From JBDRDD01 sp043821115 (GTDB lineage: Bacteria > CAYTYR01 > UBA6262 > DAOVJB01): a stretch of DNA of 64,000 nt. Every line of letters starts with the position of its first letter. The first letter of the stretch is position 1. A model generated the notes under the pieces. It ran no database searches. It was not told the origin of the DNA and saw only the letters and a program-made list of their open reading frames with translations. Where the stretch lies: NCBI GenBank assembly GCA_043821115.1, contig JBDRDD010000020.1:1-64000 (forward strand), in the 5' to 3' direction. Position numbers and translations under genes: made by a program. Positions 34,412 through 43,378 of this stretch are shown here, in pieces.

Positions 34412-35773
34412 TTGACGGCTCGCAGAATACTGGTTTTGCTTATTGTGAGTTTCATTTTAATATGCGTGTTTGCGGCCACTCGTCCTGCTTGGGCGGAAAA
34501 AGGCAACGCAGGCGGTATTTATTTCAGTGCGGGTGTGCAGAAGTACCTCAAGGGCGATCTTGGTGGGGCAATACGAGACCTTGAGGATGCGCTTCGCTTT
34601 GACCCGAAAAATTTGAAGACACAGGCTTTTCTTACCAAGGTTTTGGTGGCGCAGGGAACCGAGTATTACCTGAGGCGTGATAATACCAGGGCGATTCCTT
34701 ACTTGAAAAGAGCGCTTGAACTCTCACCGGAAAACGCTGAAGTAAAGAAGATGTATACTCTGGTGGATAGAGAGCTAAATCCTCCTGCAGCGTCTGTCGC
34801 TTCTGCTCCTTCGGGCACATCAAAAGCCCCTGCTTCCTCACCGGCCCAGGCACAAGGAAGTTCCGCAGATATGGTGAAGCTGTTCTCGAAATTCCAGGAT
34901 CAGCAGGAGAAGATAATTGATAAATACATGGAGCCGCAGGATGTTCTAAAGGATATGCTGTCCCAGTCTGACCAGAACCGTCTGCAGATGTATGATAACA
35001 TAAAGGCGGAGAGGGAAAAACTCTTTGAGATTCTAGAGGAAAAAGATAAAGTTGTCACCGGTGCGTTCGAGGAGAGCCAGCGGGTAATGAAGCGGACGAT
35101 GGCTTTTAGTATCATAGGTTTTATTGTCGCAATCTCTGTTGTAGTATTTTTCATATACCTGATACTGAATTATGTCAGTGCAAGGAGAGAAGCTATTCTC
35201 ATGCAGCAGCAGGAGAAGATACTTGGTATGATGCAGCAGCAGAACATAGCGCTTGCCAGCGGCCAGGCAAAACTAATGCTTGGAGAGTCTACAGTGGCCG
35301 ATAAAGATACTATAACTGCCCGCGAGATGATGCAGGATACCAATCCTCATGTAAGGGCTCGGGGCGTCGAGGTTATAGAAGCTGAGCTGGTAAAGGAAAT
35401 GGACCCTGACGTAGCCGTTAAGCTGCTGATGCCTTTCTTGCAGGATCCGGACAACAGGGTCAAGGCTAATGCCGCAAAGGCACTTTATGTCTTTGACAAG
35501 GTTCGTGCTCTTGATACCCTTAAGGAAATGGCTGAGAACTCGGATAAATGGATGAGGGTGAGTGCAGCATGGGCTTTTGGTGAGATATCCAACGAAGACG
35601 CGATAGATCCGCTTGTGGAATTAGCCAATGATTCCGAGTACCATGTGAAGAGAAGGGCTATTAAGGCACTGGATCAGATATTCCAGGCCAGAAAAGACAT
35701 GTTTAACGATGAGGTAAAGGAAAAGATTACCCATGCCCTTGAACAGGAAAGAAGCGAAGGCTGGATTGTATAA
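34412..35773 (+). CDS. Membrane protein with TPRs, coiled coil, one transmembrane helix and HEAT repeats
   Basis: 453 residues from TTG 34412 (AGGGGG upstream). A signal sequence or anchor (~1-29, ending AWA) is followed by two TPR units (~34-118), a Ser/Ala/Pro-rich linker (~125-150), a coiled coil (~150-225), a transmembrane helix (~231-255) and a cytoplasmic tail with HEAT-like repeats (~310-445: 'NPHVRARGVEVIEAELVKE', 'DNRVKANAAKALYVFD', 'WMRVSAAWAFGEISNEDAID', 'EYHVKRRAIKALDQIF'). The order suggests periplasmic TPRs linked through the inner membrane to a cytoplasmic scaffold. No enzymatic motif. Could link the neighbouring receiver to an envelope complex; not otherwise known. Confidence 0.8.
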   Translation: MTARRILVLLIVSFILICVFAATRPAWAEKGNAGGIYFSAGVQKYLKGDLGGAIRDLEDALRFDPKNLKTQAFLTKVLVAQGTEYYLRRDNTRAIPYLKRALELSPENAEVKKMYTLVDRELNPPAASVASAPSGTSKAPASSPAQAQGSSADMVKLFSKFQDQQEKIIDKYMEPQDVLKDMLSQSDQNRLQMYDNIKAEREKLFEILEEKDKVVTGAFEESQRVMKRTMAFSIIGFIVAISVVVFFIYLILNYVSARREAILMQQQEKILGMMQQQNIALASGQAKLMLGESTVADKDTITAREMMQDTNPHVRARGVEVIEAELVKEMDPDVAVKLLMPFLQDPDNRVKANAAKALYVFDKVRALDTLKEMAENSDKWMRVSAAWAFGEISNEDAIDPLVELANDSEYHVKRRAIKALDQIFQARKDMFNDEVKEKITHALEQERSEGWIV

Positions 35774-35814
35774 CCCGCCCTATTTTATATATTAAAGAGG
35801 CATAACATAATACA

Positions 35815-35854
35815 AAATCCCTAAAACTTGCCAGATAGTTTCTGGGATTTTTTT
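35815..35854 (+). terminator. Rho-independent terminator before uvrA
   Basis: AAATCCC (35815-35821) pairs with GGGATTT (35844-35850), with an inner AAACT/AGTTT extension. The stem is followed by a run of Ts to 35854. It separates the surface locus from uvrA. Confidence 0.85.
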
Positions 35855-35869
35855 GTTTAGGAGTGTTTC

Positions 35870-38686
35870 GTGGCGAACAAGGATATGATCACTATAAAAG
35901 GCGCAAGAGAGCACAACCTTAAGAATATAGACCTGTCCATCCCGCGCAACAAGCTTGTTGTGGTTACTGGTCTGTCCGGTTCAGGTAAATCATCTCTTGC
36001 CTTTGACACGATTTATGCCGAAGGGCAGAGGCGCTACGTTGAGTCCCTCTCGAGTTACGCACGGCAGTTTCTGGAGCAGATGGAAAAGCCCGACGTGGAC
36101 CACATAGAAGGGCTCTCGCCCGCTATTGCCATACAGCAGAAAGCCCCGTCACGCAATCCCCGTTCCACCGTGGGAACAACAACAGAAATATATGATTACA
36201 TGAGGCTTCTTTTCGCACGTGTCGGCAAACCTCATTGTCCCGAGTGCGGCAGAGAGATACTCCCCCAGTCATCCCAGCAGATAATAGAGCAGGTACTTGG
36301 TTTTGATAAGGCAAGCAGTATAATGATACTGGCGCCACTTGTAAGCGGCAGGAAAGGAGAATACAGGGAACTTTTCGAGCGGATAAGAAAAGAAGGTTTT
36401 GCAAGGGTCAGGGTGGATAATAAGATCTATAACCTTGAGGAAGAAATAAAACTTGATAAGAAAAAGAAGCATACCATAGAGGTTGTGGTTGACAGGCTCA
36501 TAATATCAAAAGATGTAAAAAGCCGTCTGGCCGATTCCGTTGAAACGGCTCTTAAGATAGCACGGGGCGTGATAAAGGTCCTTGTTTTTGACAAGGCCAA
36601 AAATGATTTTACAAAAGAGCATCTCTTTAGCGAGCATTATGCCTGTGTTCATTGCGGGATAAGCCTTCCTGAGATATCACCGAGGATGTTCTCTTTCAAC
36701 AGCCCTTACGGCGCATGCGCTAATTGCGGGGGCCTGGGGAAGAAGCTGGAAGTAGACCCGGAGCTTGTCGTGCCTGATGCGTCCCTATCAATAGATGATG
36801 GGGCTTTGCTTCCATGGGCAAAACCTATAACCACAAGGCGCAACCGCTGGAAGGGAGCATGGTCAAATTATTATTCCGATAAACTCGATGAACTGGCGAA
36901 AACATATCATTTCAGTCTGAGGGTTCCTTTTAATAAACTTGATGATAAACAGAAAAAGGTCGTTCTTTACGGGGACGGGGATTTCGAGGGAGTCATAAAC
37001 AACCTCGAGAGGCGCTACAGGGAGACGGAATCGGATTTTGTCAAGGAAGAAATATACTCTAAATATATACGCGCCAACAAATGTCCTGTGTGTAACGGTG
37101 GACGACTGAAGAAGCAATCGACATATGTCACCATTGGCGGCAAATCTATCGTTGAAGTGAGTGCCATGTCAATTGTTGGGGCCAGGACATTTTTTGAATC
37201 CCTGAAACTTACGAAAAAAGAAGCGTTCATAGCGCAGAAGATACTGAAAGAAATAAAGGCCAGGCTGATGTTTCTTGTAAACGTGGGTCTTGATTATATA
37301 ACCCTGGAGCGAGAGAGCATGACACTCTCAGGAGGTGAAGCACAGAGGATACATCTTGCGACCCAGATAGGATCAAGCCTTGTAGGGGTTCTCTATGTTC
37401 TCGATGAGCCGACCATAGGGCTCCACCAGAGGGATAATCACCGTCTTCTTGAAACCCTCACGAGGCTAAGAGACCTGGGAAATACGCTTCTTGTCGTCGA
37501 GCACGACGAGGCGACAATCCGGGCTGCTGATTACATAGTGGATCTTGGCCCGGGGGCTGGCGAGGCCGGCGGATACGTTGTCTGCGAGGGGAAACTAAGG
37601 GATATAATCGGCTGCAAAAAATCCCTCACAGCAGGGTATCTGAACGGAACTTTAAGTATCCCGATTCCGTCAAAGAGAAGGGAGTACAAAACTCGGGCAA
37701 AAGTCGAGGTAAAGGGCGCGGGGCATTTTAATCTGAAAAACATAGATGTGGCGATACCTCTTGGAACCTTCACCTGTGTGACCGGTGTATCGGGCTCCGG
37801 CAAGAGTACTCTTGTGCAGGAGATACTTTACAAGGCACTCGCTCAAGAGCTTTATCATTCAAAGGAAAAACCGGGGACCCATAAAAAAATAAAAGGGATA
37901 GAGAATGTAGACAAGGTAATAGTTGTTGACCAGTCTCCTATAGGAAGAACCCCGAGGTCGAATCCGGCGACATATACAGGTCTTTTTACCCCCATCAGGG
38001 AAGTTTTGAGCCAGTTGCCTCAGGCCCGCATGCGCGGGTACAAACCGGGAAGGTTCAGTTTTAATGTGAAGGGTGGCCGATGTGAGACATGTGGCGGGGA
38101 CGGCATGATAAAAATAGAGATGCAGTTTTTGCCTGATGTCTATATTCACTGCGATACATGCAAGGGAGCGAGGTTCAACGAGGAAACACTCGAGGTCCGC
38201 TACAAGGGGAAGAACATAGCTGATATTCTTGCTATGAGCGTTTCCGAGGCCCTGGAGTTCTTCAAGAACATCCCAAGGATTAAAAAGATGCTCCAGACGC
38301 TCGAGGATGTGGGGCTTGGATATATAAAACTGGGTCAGCCCGCGACAACTGTTTCGGGGGGGGAGGCGCAGAGGGTGAAGCTTGCTACGGAGCTTGGCAA
38401 GAGAAGTACCGGCAGGACTATTTATATTCTTGATGAACCCACGACGGGGCTGCATTTTGCAGATATTCATAAACTGCTCGACGTGCTGCACCGCCTTACA
38501 GACGCGGGGAATACAGTTTTAACCATAGAGCATAACCTCGATGTTATAAAAACAGCTGATTATGTCATTGACCTGGGCCCGGAAGGAGGGGATAAAGGGG
38601 GCTTTGTGGTTGCGACTGGAACTCCCGAGGAGGTCTCAAAGGTCGGCAAATCCTTCACAGGGCAGTTCCTCAAGAAGGTTCTCTGA
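35870..38686 (+). CDS. uvrA: UvrABC excinuclease subunit A
   Basis: 938 residues from GTG 35870 (AGGAG upstream). DNA-damage recognition ATPase of nucleotide excision repair. Two ABC cassettes: Walker A 'GLSGSGKSS' (residues 34-42) and 'GVSGSGKST' (~639-647), signatures 'LSGGEAQRI' (~487) and 'VSGGEAQRV' (~827), and the Walker B 'VLDEPTIGL' and 'ILDEPTTGL'. Zinc sites are seen as CPECG, CVHCG...CANCG and CETCGG...CDTC pairs. Full length with no gaps. The only repair gene here; no uvrB or uvrC. Confidence 0.98.
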   Translation: MANKDMITIKGAREHNLKNIDLSIPRNKLVVVTGLSGSGKSSLAFDTIYAEGQRRYVESLSSYARQFLEQMEKPDVDHIEGLSPAIAIQQKAPSRNPRSTVGTTTEIYDYMRLLFARVGKPHCPECGREILPQSSQQIIEQVLGFDKASSIMILAPLVSGRKGEYRELFERIRKEGFARVRVDNKIYNLEEEIKLDKKKKHTIEVVVDRLIISKDVKSRLADSVETALKIARGVIKVLVFDKAKNDFTKEHLFSEHYACVHCGISLPEISPRMFSFNSPYGACANCGGLGKKLEVDPELVVPDASLSIDDGALLPWAKPITTRRNRWKGAWSNYYSDKLDELAKTYHFSLRVPFNKLDDKQKKVVLYGDGDFEGVINNLERRYRETESDFVKEEIYSKYIRANKCPVCNGGRLKKQSTYVTIGGKSIVEVSAMSIVGARTFFESLKLTKKEAFIAQKILKEIKARLMFLVNVGLDYITLERESMTLSGGEAQRIHLATQIGSSLVGVLYVLDEPTIGLHQRDNHRLLETLTRLRDLGNTLLVVEHDEATIRAADYIVDLGPGAGEAGGYVVCEGKLRDIIGCKKSLTAGYLNGTLSIPIPSKRREYKTRAKVEVKGAGHFNLKNIDVAIPLGTFTCVTGVSGSGKSTLVQEILYKALAQELYHSKEKPGTHKKIKGIENVDKVIVVDQSPIGRTPRSNPATYTGLFTPIREVLSQLPQARMRGYKPGRFSFNVKGGRCETCGGDGMIKIEMQFLPDVYIHCDTCKGARFNEETLEVRYKGKNIADILAMSVSEALEFFKNIPRIKKMLQTLEDVGLGYIKLGQPATTVSGGEAQRVKLATELGKRSTGRTIYILDEPTTGLHFADIHKLLDVLHRLTDAGNTVLTIEHNLDVIKTADYVIDLGPEGGDKGGFVVATGTPEEVSKVGKSFTGQFLKKVL

Positions 38687-38710
38687 TGCGGTGTTATGGA
38701 GAAATTTCCC

Positions 38711-38739
38711 TTGACTTTTATGTTTGAAAAGGATACCAT
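38711..38739 (+). promoter_or_regulatory. Promoter for the Tol-Pal gene set
   Basis: TTGACT (38711-38716), 17-base spacer, TACCAT (38734-38739), about 75 bases before pal. Confidence 0.55.
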
Positions 38740-38813
38740 ATATCCAAATAAAATAAAAGTTTATATTAAAAGAAAGAGTAGTCAAATTGATATAGATGAA
38801 AGGGGTATGGTTT

Positions 38814-39344
38814 ATGAGATATGGTAAAATAGCGATTTTCGCAGTATTATTCGTAGTAGTTGCACTTGCCGGATGCGGTAAGAAACAGGTAAAAACCTCT
38901 GACACGGGGCTTGACAAAATCAAGATGGAGGAAGTAGAAGTGAAAGAGATGGCCAGGGATGCTACTCCTGAGCAGCCTGTAGCGATAAAGAAAATAGAAG
39001 AAATACCTCAAATGAAGGATGCCTATTTTGAGTTTGACAGCTCCAACCTGACGGAGCAGGCACGTGAGGCTCTGGCCGAGAATGCGAAATGGATCAAGAA
39101 AAACAATAAACTCAGAGTCATGGTTGAAGGTCACTGCGATGAACGCGGAACGATAGAATACAATCTGGCACTTGGCCAGAGGAGGGCAACCAGTGTGAGA
39201 AATTATCTGGTAAGCCTGGGTATCAATGCCGACAAAGTCAATACAATAAGCTACGGCGAGGAAAAACCTGTTGATGCAAGTCATAACGAGGCTGCATGGG
39301 CTAAAAACAGGAGAGCCCACATCGTTTCCATAATCGAGAAATAA
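38814..39344 (+). CDS. pal: Peptidoglycan-associated lipoprotein
   Basis: 176 residues from ATG 38814 (AAGGGG 8 bases upstream; the ATG at 38796 precedes that site). Lipobox LAGC (Cys at ~21). The OmpA-like C-terminal domain carries 'YFEFDSSNL', 'VEGHCDERGT' and 'NLALGQRRATSVRNYL', the peptidoglycan-binding signature with the conserved Asp and Arg. Anchors the outer membrane to the cell wall and is the partner of TolB. First gene of a six-gene Tol set; order differs from the enterobacterial one. Confidence 0.95.
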   Translation: MRYGKIAIFAVLFVVVALAGCGKKQVKTSDTGLDKIKMEEVEVKEMARDATPEQPVAIKKIEEIPQMKDAYFEFDSSNLTEQAREALAENAKWIKKNNKLRVMVEGHCDERGTIEYNLALGQRRATSVRNYLVSLGINADKVNTISYGEEKPVDASHNEAAWAKNRRAHIVSIIEK

Positions 39345-39399
39345 GACTTTTCGTTTATACTGTGGTGCCGGAGGCAGCTTGATTAAGGACGGATTTTTA

Positions 39400-40182
39400 A
39401 TGAAAGGCAAAAAGTTCACGCTTTGTACAATAGGGTGTACTTTTGCGCTTTTTAGTATGGGTTGTCTTGCCAGTACGCAGGAAATGATAAGGATTAAAAG
39501 CGATGTGCGCCAGATGCAGCAGCAGCTAGATGATGTGACCAAGAGTTACGTGAAGAGCAGCAAGGCTACTCAGGAAAACCAGGCCAACTTCAAAGCTGAG
39601 CTTGAGGAAATGAAAAGCTCTCTGCAGGTATTGCGGGAGCAGGCGAATGAAGAGAGTCACGGGACCTCCAGGGTATCTCAGCGTCTTGATGATATTGAGA
39701 TCAGGATTCTTCAGGTAGAACAGCGCCTGTCATCGAAACCTTCAATAGCCTCTCCTGCTGAGGACAATGTCCCGAAACAGATTCTGCGGCCAACAGACCT
39801 TTATCAGGTTGCTTACAGTGATTATGCGAGCGAAAATTATGACCTCTCTATAGTCGGTTTCAGGGAGTACCTTAAGAAATATCCGCAGACAGAGTTTTCA
39901 GCCAGCGCGCAGTACTGGATAGGTGAATGCTACTACAGTAAGGGGGAATTTGAGAACTCCCTCAGGGAGTTCGACAAGGTTATCAGTTTTTACCCCAGAA
40001 GCGACAAGGTTTCCTCGTCACAACTAAAGAAAGCTTTCGCCTTCTCAGAACTTGGCAGGCACGATGAAGCCAAAAGGCTGTTAGAGCAGATAATCAAGGA
40101 ATATCCAGCGTCTGATAAGGAAGTAAAACTCGCGCAGGAGAAACTTGATATGATCAATAATGCCGGTAAAACTGCGGAATAA
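39400..40182 (+). CDS. cpoB: CpoB/YbgF-like periplasmic TPR lipoprotein
   Basis: 260 residues from ATG 39400 (AAGGACGG upstream). The N-terminus has a lipobox-like FSMGC, so it may be a lipoprotein, unlike E. coli CpoB. A coiled-coil region (~25-115, with 'VRQMQQQLDDV') is followed by three TPRs ('AYSDYASENYDLSIVGFREYL', 'AQYWIGECYYSKGEFENSLREF', 'KKAFAFSELGRHDEAKRLL'), the standard YbgF layout. Adjusts PBP1B and Tol activity during division in model species. Confidence 0.88.
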   Translation: MKGKKFTLCTIGCTFALFSMGCLASTQEMIRIKSDVRQMQQQLDDVTKSYVKSSKATQENQANFKAELEEMKSSLQVLREQANEESHGTSRVSQRLDDIEIRILQVEQRLSSKPSIASPAEDNVPKQILRPTDLYQVAYSDYASENYDLSIVGFREYLKKYPQTEFSASAQYWIGECYYSKGEFENSLREFDKVISFYPRSDKVSSSQLKKAFAFSELGRHDEAKRLLEQIIKEYPASDKEVKLAQEKLDMINNAGKTAE

Positions 40183-40192
40183 AACATATTAC

Positions 40193-40255
40193 ATACCGGG
40201 AAACAGCAGGGGTCTGACGATAACAGTCTGACCCCTGTATTTTATACCGGGAAAC
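40193..40255. repeat. Hairpin between 12-base direct repeats (REP-like)
   Basis: ATACCGGGAAAC occurs at 40193-40204 and 40244-40255. Between them lies a near-perfect hairpin: CAGGGGTC (40207-40214) with GACCCCTG (40230-40237), plus an inner GAC/GTC after one T-T mismatch. The GGGGTC-type head resembles repetitive extragenic palindromes. It could serve as an mRNA hairpin between cpoB and the next gene; no long T tract follows. Confidence 0.7.
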
Positions 40256-40260
40256 CTATT

Positions 40261-40878
40261 ATGCAAATAATAACGCTGCGCAAGACACTGCTAATATCTA
40301 TTCTGGTCCATTTCGTGGTGTTTAGCCTTGGATCGTGGAATGCTTTTTTTCGCCCCAAGAAGATCACCTGGTCGGTGTCACCCGTTGAGCTGGTCAATAT
40401 CGCCCCTGAAAAGGTAAAGGCGCCACAGAAGGCCAAGCCCGAGAAAGAGAAACCTCCAAGCCCTCAGAAGATTTTTAAGAGGATCCAAAAGGCCTCTAAA
40501 GCTATTACAGAGAAATTTACAAGAAAAACCATAAAGCAAAACTTCCCGACGATCGAGAAGGTGCCTTCTTCCGTTGAGATAGAGGTCCAGCACTTTCCTT
40601 TCACATACTATCTTGAGATTATACGAAATAAGATAAACAATAACTGGCAGCCCCAGAAGGGGATAGGTCACAAGGAAGCAGTAGCATTTTTTAAGATAGC
40701 AAGAGACGGGAGTGTAAGAGAATTGTCTATAGAGAAAAGCTCAGGGATATCGTTTTTTGACCGTTCGGCTTTAAGAGCGGTCATGGAGTCCGAACCTTTT
40801 CCACCACTGCCTGCTGGCTTTAACGAGCAATACCTGAGTATTCATCTTAGTTTCAAGGTAAAGGAGTTTGAATATTAA
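40261..40878 (+). CDS. TonB/TolA-like energy-transducing protein
   Basis: 205 residues. One N-terminal membrane helix (~9-28), a Pro/Lys/Glu-rich spanning segment (~45-75, 'APEKVKAPQKAKPEKEKP'), then a TonB-type C-terminal domain ('YYLEIIRNKINNNWQPQ', 'VAFFKIARDGSVRELSIEKSSG', 'SALRAVMESEPFPPLPAGF'). Located between cpoB and tolB, it fills the TolA position but carries a TonB-like rather than classical TolA III domain. ATG 40261 lacks a strong ribosome site, the nearest purines being the 3' direct repeat. Overlaps tolB by 11 bases. Confidence 0.82.
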   Translation: MQIITLRKTLLISILVHFVVFSLGSWNAFFRPKKITWSVSPVELVNIAPEKVKAPQKAKPEKEKPPSPQKIFKRIQKASKAITEKFTRKTIKQNFPTIEKVPSSVEIEVQHFPFTYYLEIIRNKINNNWQPQKGIGHKEAVAFFKIARDGSVRELSIEKSSGISFFDRSALRAVMESEPFPPLPAGFNEQYLSIHLSFKVKEFEY

Positions 40879-42187
40879 CAGAAATATGGGTAATATAATT
40901 AAACGTACGGTTATTTTTCTTCTTGTTATGCTTGCCTTCTGTGGGTTGTTAGCTCTGCGGGCGGAGTCGGCCGATGTTTATCTTGATGTGACCAAGCTTG
41001 CAAAGAAGATAAATATATTTGTCCCGGATTTCATAAAAGACGGGTCTGTTCAAGAGACCGATGCATTATCAAGGGAAATAACAGATATACTGCGCAATGA
41101 TCTCAATTTTTCCGGGATATTCTCCGTCCAGAAGGGAACGGGTTTCGAGGGAAAGGACTTCGAAGCACTTCAGGCACTCAAAATAGACGCTATTTTAAGG
41201 GGAACATACAAGATAGAGGAAGATGACCTGGTACTTGAATGCCATGCCTTTGATGTGAAAAAAGGACAGCCTATTATGGGCAAAAAGTTCTCCAGCGGGA
41301 AAAGATACCTGCGTTACATAGTCCATCAGATGAGCGATGAGATAGTGTTTAGTTTTAGCGGTACAAGGGGAATAGCGCATACCAAGATCGCATTCATAGC
41401 CGAGGTGGACGGCTACAAGGAAGTCTTTATAGTCGACTATGACGGTCATAACCTGAGAAAAATAACCGATGACAAGTCAATAAACGTGATGCCCATGTGG
41501 TCCCCGGACGGCAGGAAGATAATCTACAGCTCATACCGCAATATTAATCCGGACCTTTACGAATTTGACCTTAAGTATTTTTCAAGCAGTCTAATTTCCG
41601 GGTTACCAGGGTTAAATGTCAGTGCTGAATATTCCCCTAACGGGAAGTACATAGCCATTACCCTGAGCAAGGACGGAGACCCCGATATATATATACTAAG
41701 AAGCAACGGTAAAAATCCGCGCAGGGTTACTTACAGCCGCGCAAATGATACATCAGCCAGCTGGGCGCCTAACGGAAGGGAGATCACCTTTACGTCAAAC
41801 AGGGCAGGGAGCCCACAGATATATGTCATGGATTTGGAGGGCACAAACCTGAGAAGGCTCACTTACCGCGGTAGCTACAATGATTCGAGCTGCTGGAGTC
41901 CAAGGGCTGATAAGATAGCCTATGTTTCAAGGACATCAGGGCGATTTGATATATATACCATCACTCCGGACGGATATAACGTCAGACGCCTTACAAGGGA
42001 TTCCGGAAGCAATGAAAACCCGTCTTTTTCTCCTGACGGGCAGTATATAGTGTTTAGTTCAACGAGAAGCGGCAAAAGGGATCTATACATAATGAAATCA
42101 GACGGTTCAGACCAGAGAAAACTTCTCCCCGGGGAAGTGGCGTCTGCTATAAAAGGGGACTTATTTGCACCTTCCTGGGGGCCTTGA
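40868..42187 (+). CDS. tolB: Tol-Pal system protein TolB
   Basis: 439 residues if started at TTG 40868; ATG 40886 (six codons later) is an alternative, and AAAGGAG at 40860-40866 lies close to the former. A signal peptide ends ~residue 35 (AESA). The N-terminal domain 'KINIFVPDFIKDG' and 'ILRNDLNFSGIFSV' is the TolB_N form, followed by a six-bladed propeller with repeats such as 'PMWSPDGRKIIYSS', 'PNGKYIAITLSKDGDPDIYI', 'ASWAPNGREITFTSN', 'SCWSPRADKIAYVS' and 'PSFSPDGQYIVFSS'. Periplasmic partner of Pal. Confidence 0.95.
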   Translation: MNINRNMGNIIKRTVIFLLVMLAFCGLLALRAESADVYLDVTKLAKKINIFVPDFIKDGSVQETDALSREITDILRNDLNFSGIFSVQKGTGFEGKDFEALQALKIDAILRGTYKIEEDDLVLECHAFDVKKGQPIMGKKFSSGKRYLRYIVHQMSDEIVFSFSGTRGIAHTKIAFIAEVDGYKEVFIVDYDGHNLRKITDDKSINVMPMWSPDGRKIIYSSYRNINPDLYEFDLKYFSSSLISGLPGLNVSAEYSPNGKYIAITLSKDGDPDIYILRSNGKNPRRVTYSRANDTSASWAPNGREITFTSNRAGSPQIYVMDLEGTNLRRLTYRGSYNDSSCWSPRADKIAYVSRTSGRFDIYTITPDGYNVRRLTRDSGSNENPSFSPDGQYIVFSSTRSGKRDLYIMKSDGSDQRKLLPGEVASAIKGDLFAPSWGP

Positions 42188-42249
42188 TAGATACGATATA
42201 TTAAAGGATAATAGAGTATATAAAAATATAATATAAGGAGGAATATCTA

Positions 42250-42894
42250 ATGGAGTTTATTTCTAACAGCATGTTCGCGCAATATTTTCAAAAAGGCGGT
42301 ATAATGATGTATCCGCTGCTTTTGTGCTCCGTGATATCAGTGGCCATCATCATAAACAAGCTCTGGAATTTCCGTCATGCCAATACAGACGTGGAAATTC
42401 TCATGAGGAAGATAAAAAAGTTTGCAAAGGATGAGAAAATACAGGCCGCTATCTCCTACTGTAATTCTACCCCGGGACCTGTCGCTCACATACTGAGCGA
42501 AGGGTTAAAGGAGTATGAAAGCGGGAGGGTCGCAATGGAGGAAGCTATGCAGACCGCGGGTTTGAGCGAGGTTCCAAGGCTTGAGCAGTATCTGCCGGTT
42601 CTGCACACCATAGGAAGCGTAGCTACCCTTATTGGTTTCACAGGAACGGTGCTTGGCATGATTCGCGCTTTCAATGCCATTGCCCTAGCAGGTCTTTCAT
42701 CGCCTAGTATAGTGGCGACTGGTATAGCGGAGGCGCTTACCACAACAGCCACAGGGCTCTTAATAGCCATTCCTGCCCTTGTGTTCTACAATTACCTGAG
42801 TCACAGGGTGGATCGCTTTATGCTGCAGATAGAGAAAAGCTCCACGGAGATGGTATACCTCTTGTCGGGAAGGGGTGAGGAAGATGAGGTTTAA
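42250..42894 (+). CDS. tolQ: TolQ/ExbB-family proton channel subunit
   Basis: 214 residues, three membrane segments (~18-35, ~120-145 and ~165-187). 'GLSEVPRLEQYLPVLHTIGSVATLIGFTGTVLGMI' in two stretches and 'GIAEALTTTATGLLIAIPALVFYNYL' in parts are the MotA/TolQ/ExbB signatures. The proton-path Thr/Ser residues are in these helices. Works with the following TolR to power the Tol system. AAGGAGG lies before ATG 42250. Overlaps tolR by 11 bases. Confidence 0.93.
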   Translation: MEFISNSMFAQYFQKGGIMMYPLLLCSVISVAIIINKLWNFRHANTDVEILMRKIKKFAKDEKIQAAISYCNSTPGPVAHILSEGLKEYESGRVAMEEAMQTAGLSEVPRLEQYLPVLHTIGSVATLIGFTGTVLGMIRAFNAIALAGLSSPSIVATGIAEALTTTATGLLIAIPALVFYNYLSHRVDRFMLQIEKSSTEMVYLLSGRGEEDEV

Positions 42895-43285
42895 GAGACG
42901 TTCACATCCTTCTATAAGCTCTGACGCTACGCCCATGGCTGACATAGTCTTCTTACTGCTTATATTTTTCATGATTTCCTCCTCATTCATAATCCAGCCG
43001 GGTATAAAGATAAATCTTCCCGAGGCTGCGACATCGGAGGCACAGCTCGAAAAACAGCTTCTTGTGACGGTGAGCAAGGACAGCAAGGTTTTTATTAACA
43101 AGGAAGAGGTATCCCTCAAGGACCTTGAGAGAGAGTTAAAGGCTGTTTTTTTGAACATGCAGGACAAGGTCCTCATAATAAAAGCCGACCGCAGGGTGAC
43201 CCATGGAACAGTCGTTGAGGTGATGGACAAGGCCAAGCTTGCCGGGGCGCAGAGGCTCGCCATAGCTACGGAAATGAGACGATAA
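42884..43285 (+). CDS. tolR: TolR/ExbD-family protein
   Basis: 133 residues from ATG 42884 (AGGGG 8 bases upstream; GTG 42875 is earlier in frame). One membrane helix (~20-42) with the conserved Asp in 'ATPMADIVFLLLIFFMI', the proton-translocating residue. A short periplasmic domain follows ('QLLVTVSKDSKVFINKEEVSL', 'LIIKADRRVTHGTVVEVMDKAKL'). Last of the Tol set. Regulatory DNA for the adhesin-like gene follows. Confidence 0.93.
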   Translation: MRFKRRSHPSISSDATPMADIVFLLLIFFMISSSFIIQPGIKINLPEAATSEAQLEKQLLVTVSKDSKVFINKEEVSLKDLERELKAVFLNMQDKVLIIKADRRVTHGTVVEVMDKAKLAGAQRLAIATEMRR

Positions 43286-43325
43286 AAGCCAAATGGGTGC
43301 TTATAAAAAAATTCCCTCTTTTCCC

Positions 43326-43353
43326 TTGACAACATAAGGGTTGGTGGTATAAT
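43326..43353 (+). promoter_or_regulatory. Consensus promoter upstream of the riboswitch
   Basis: TTGACA (43326-43331), 16-base spacer, TATAAT (43348-43353). Both boxes match consensus perfectly. Transcription would start about 43360, twenty bases ahead of the aptamer. Confidence 0.88.
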
Positions 43354-43378
43354 TAATAATGGAAGAGAATAAACATAC

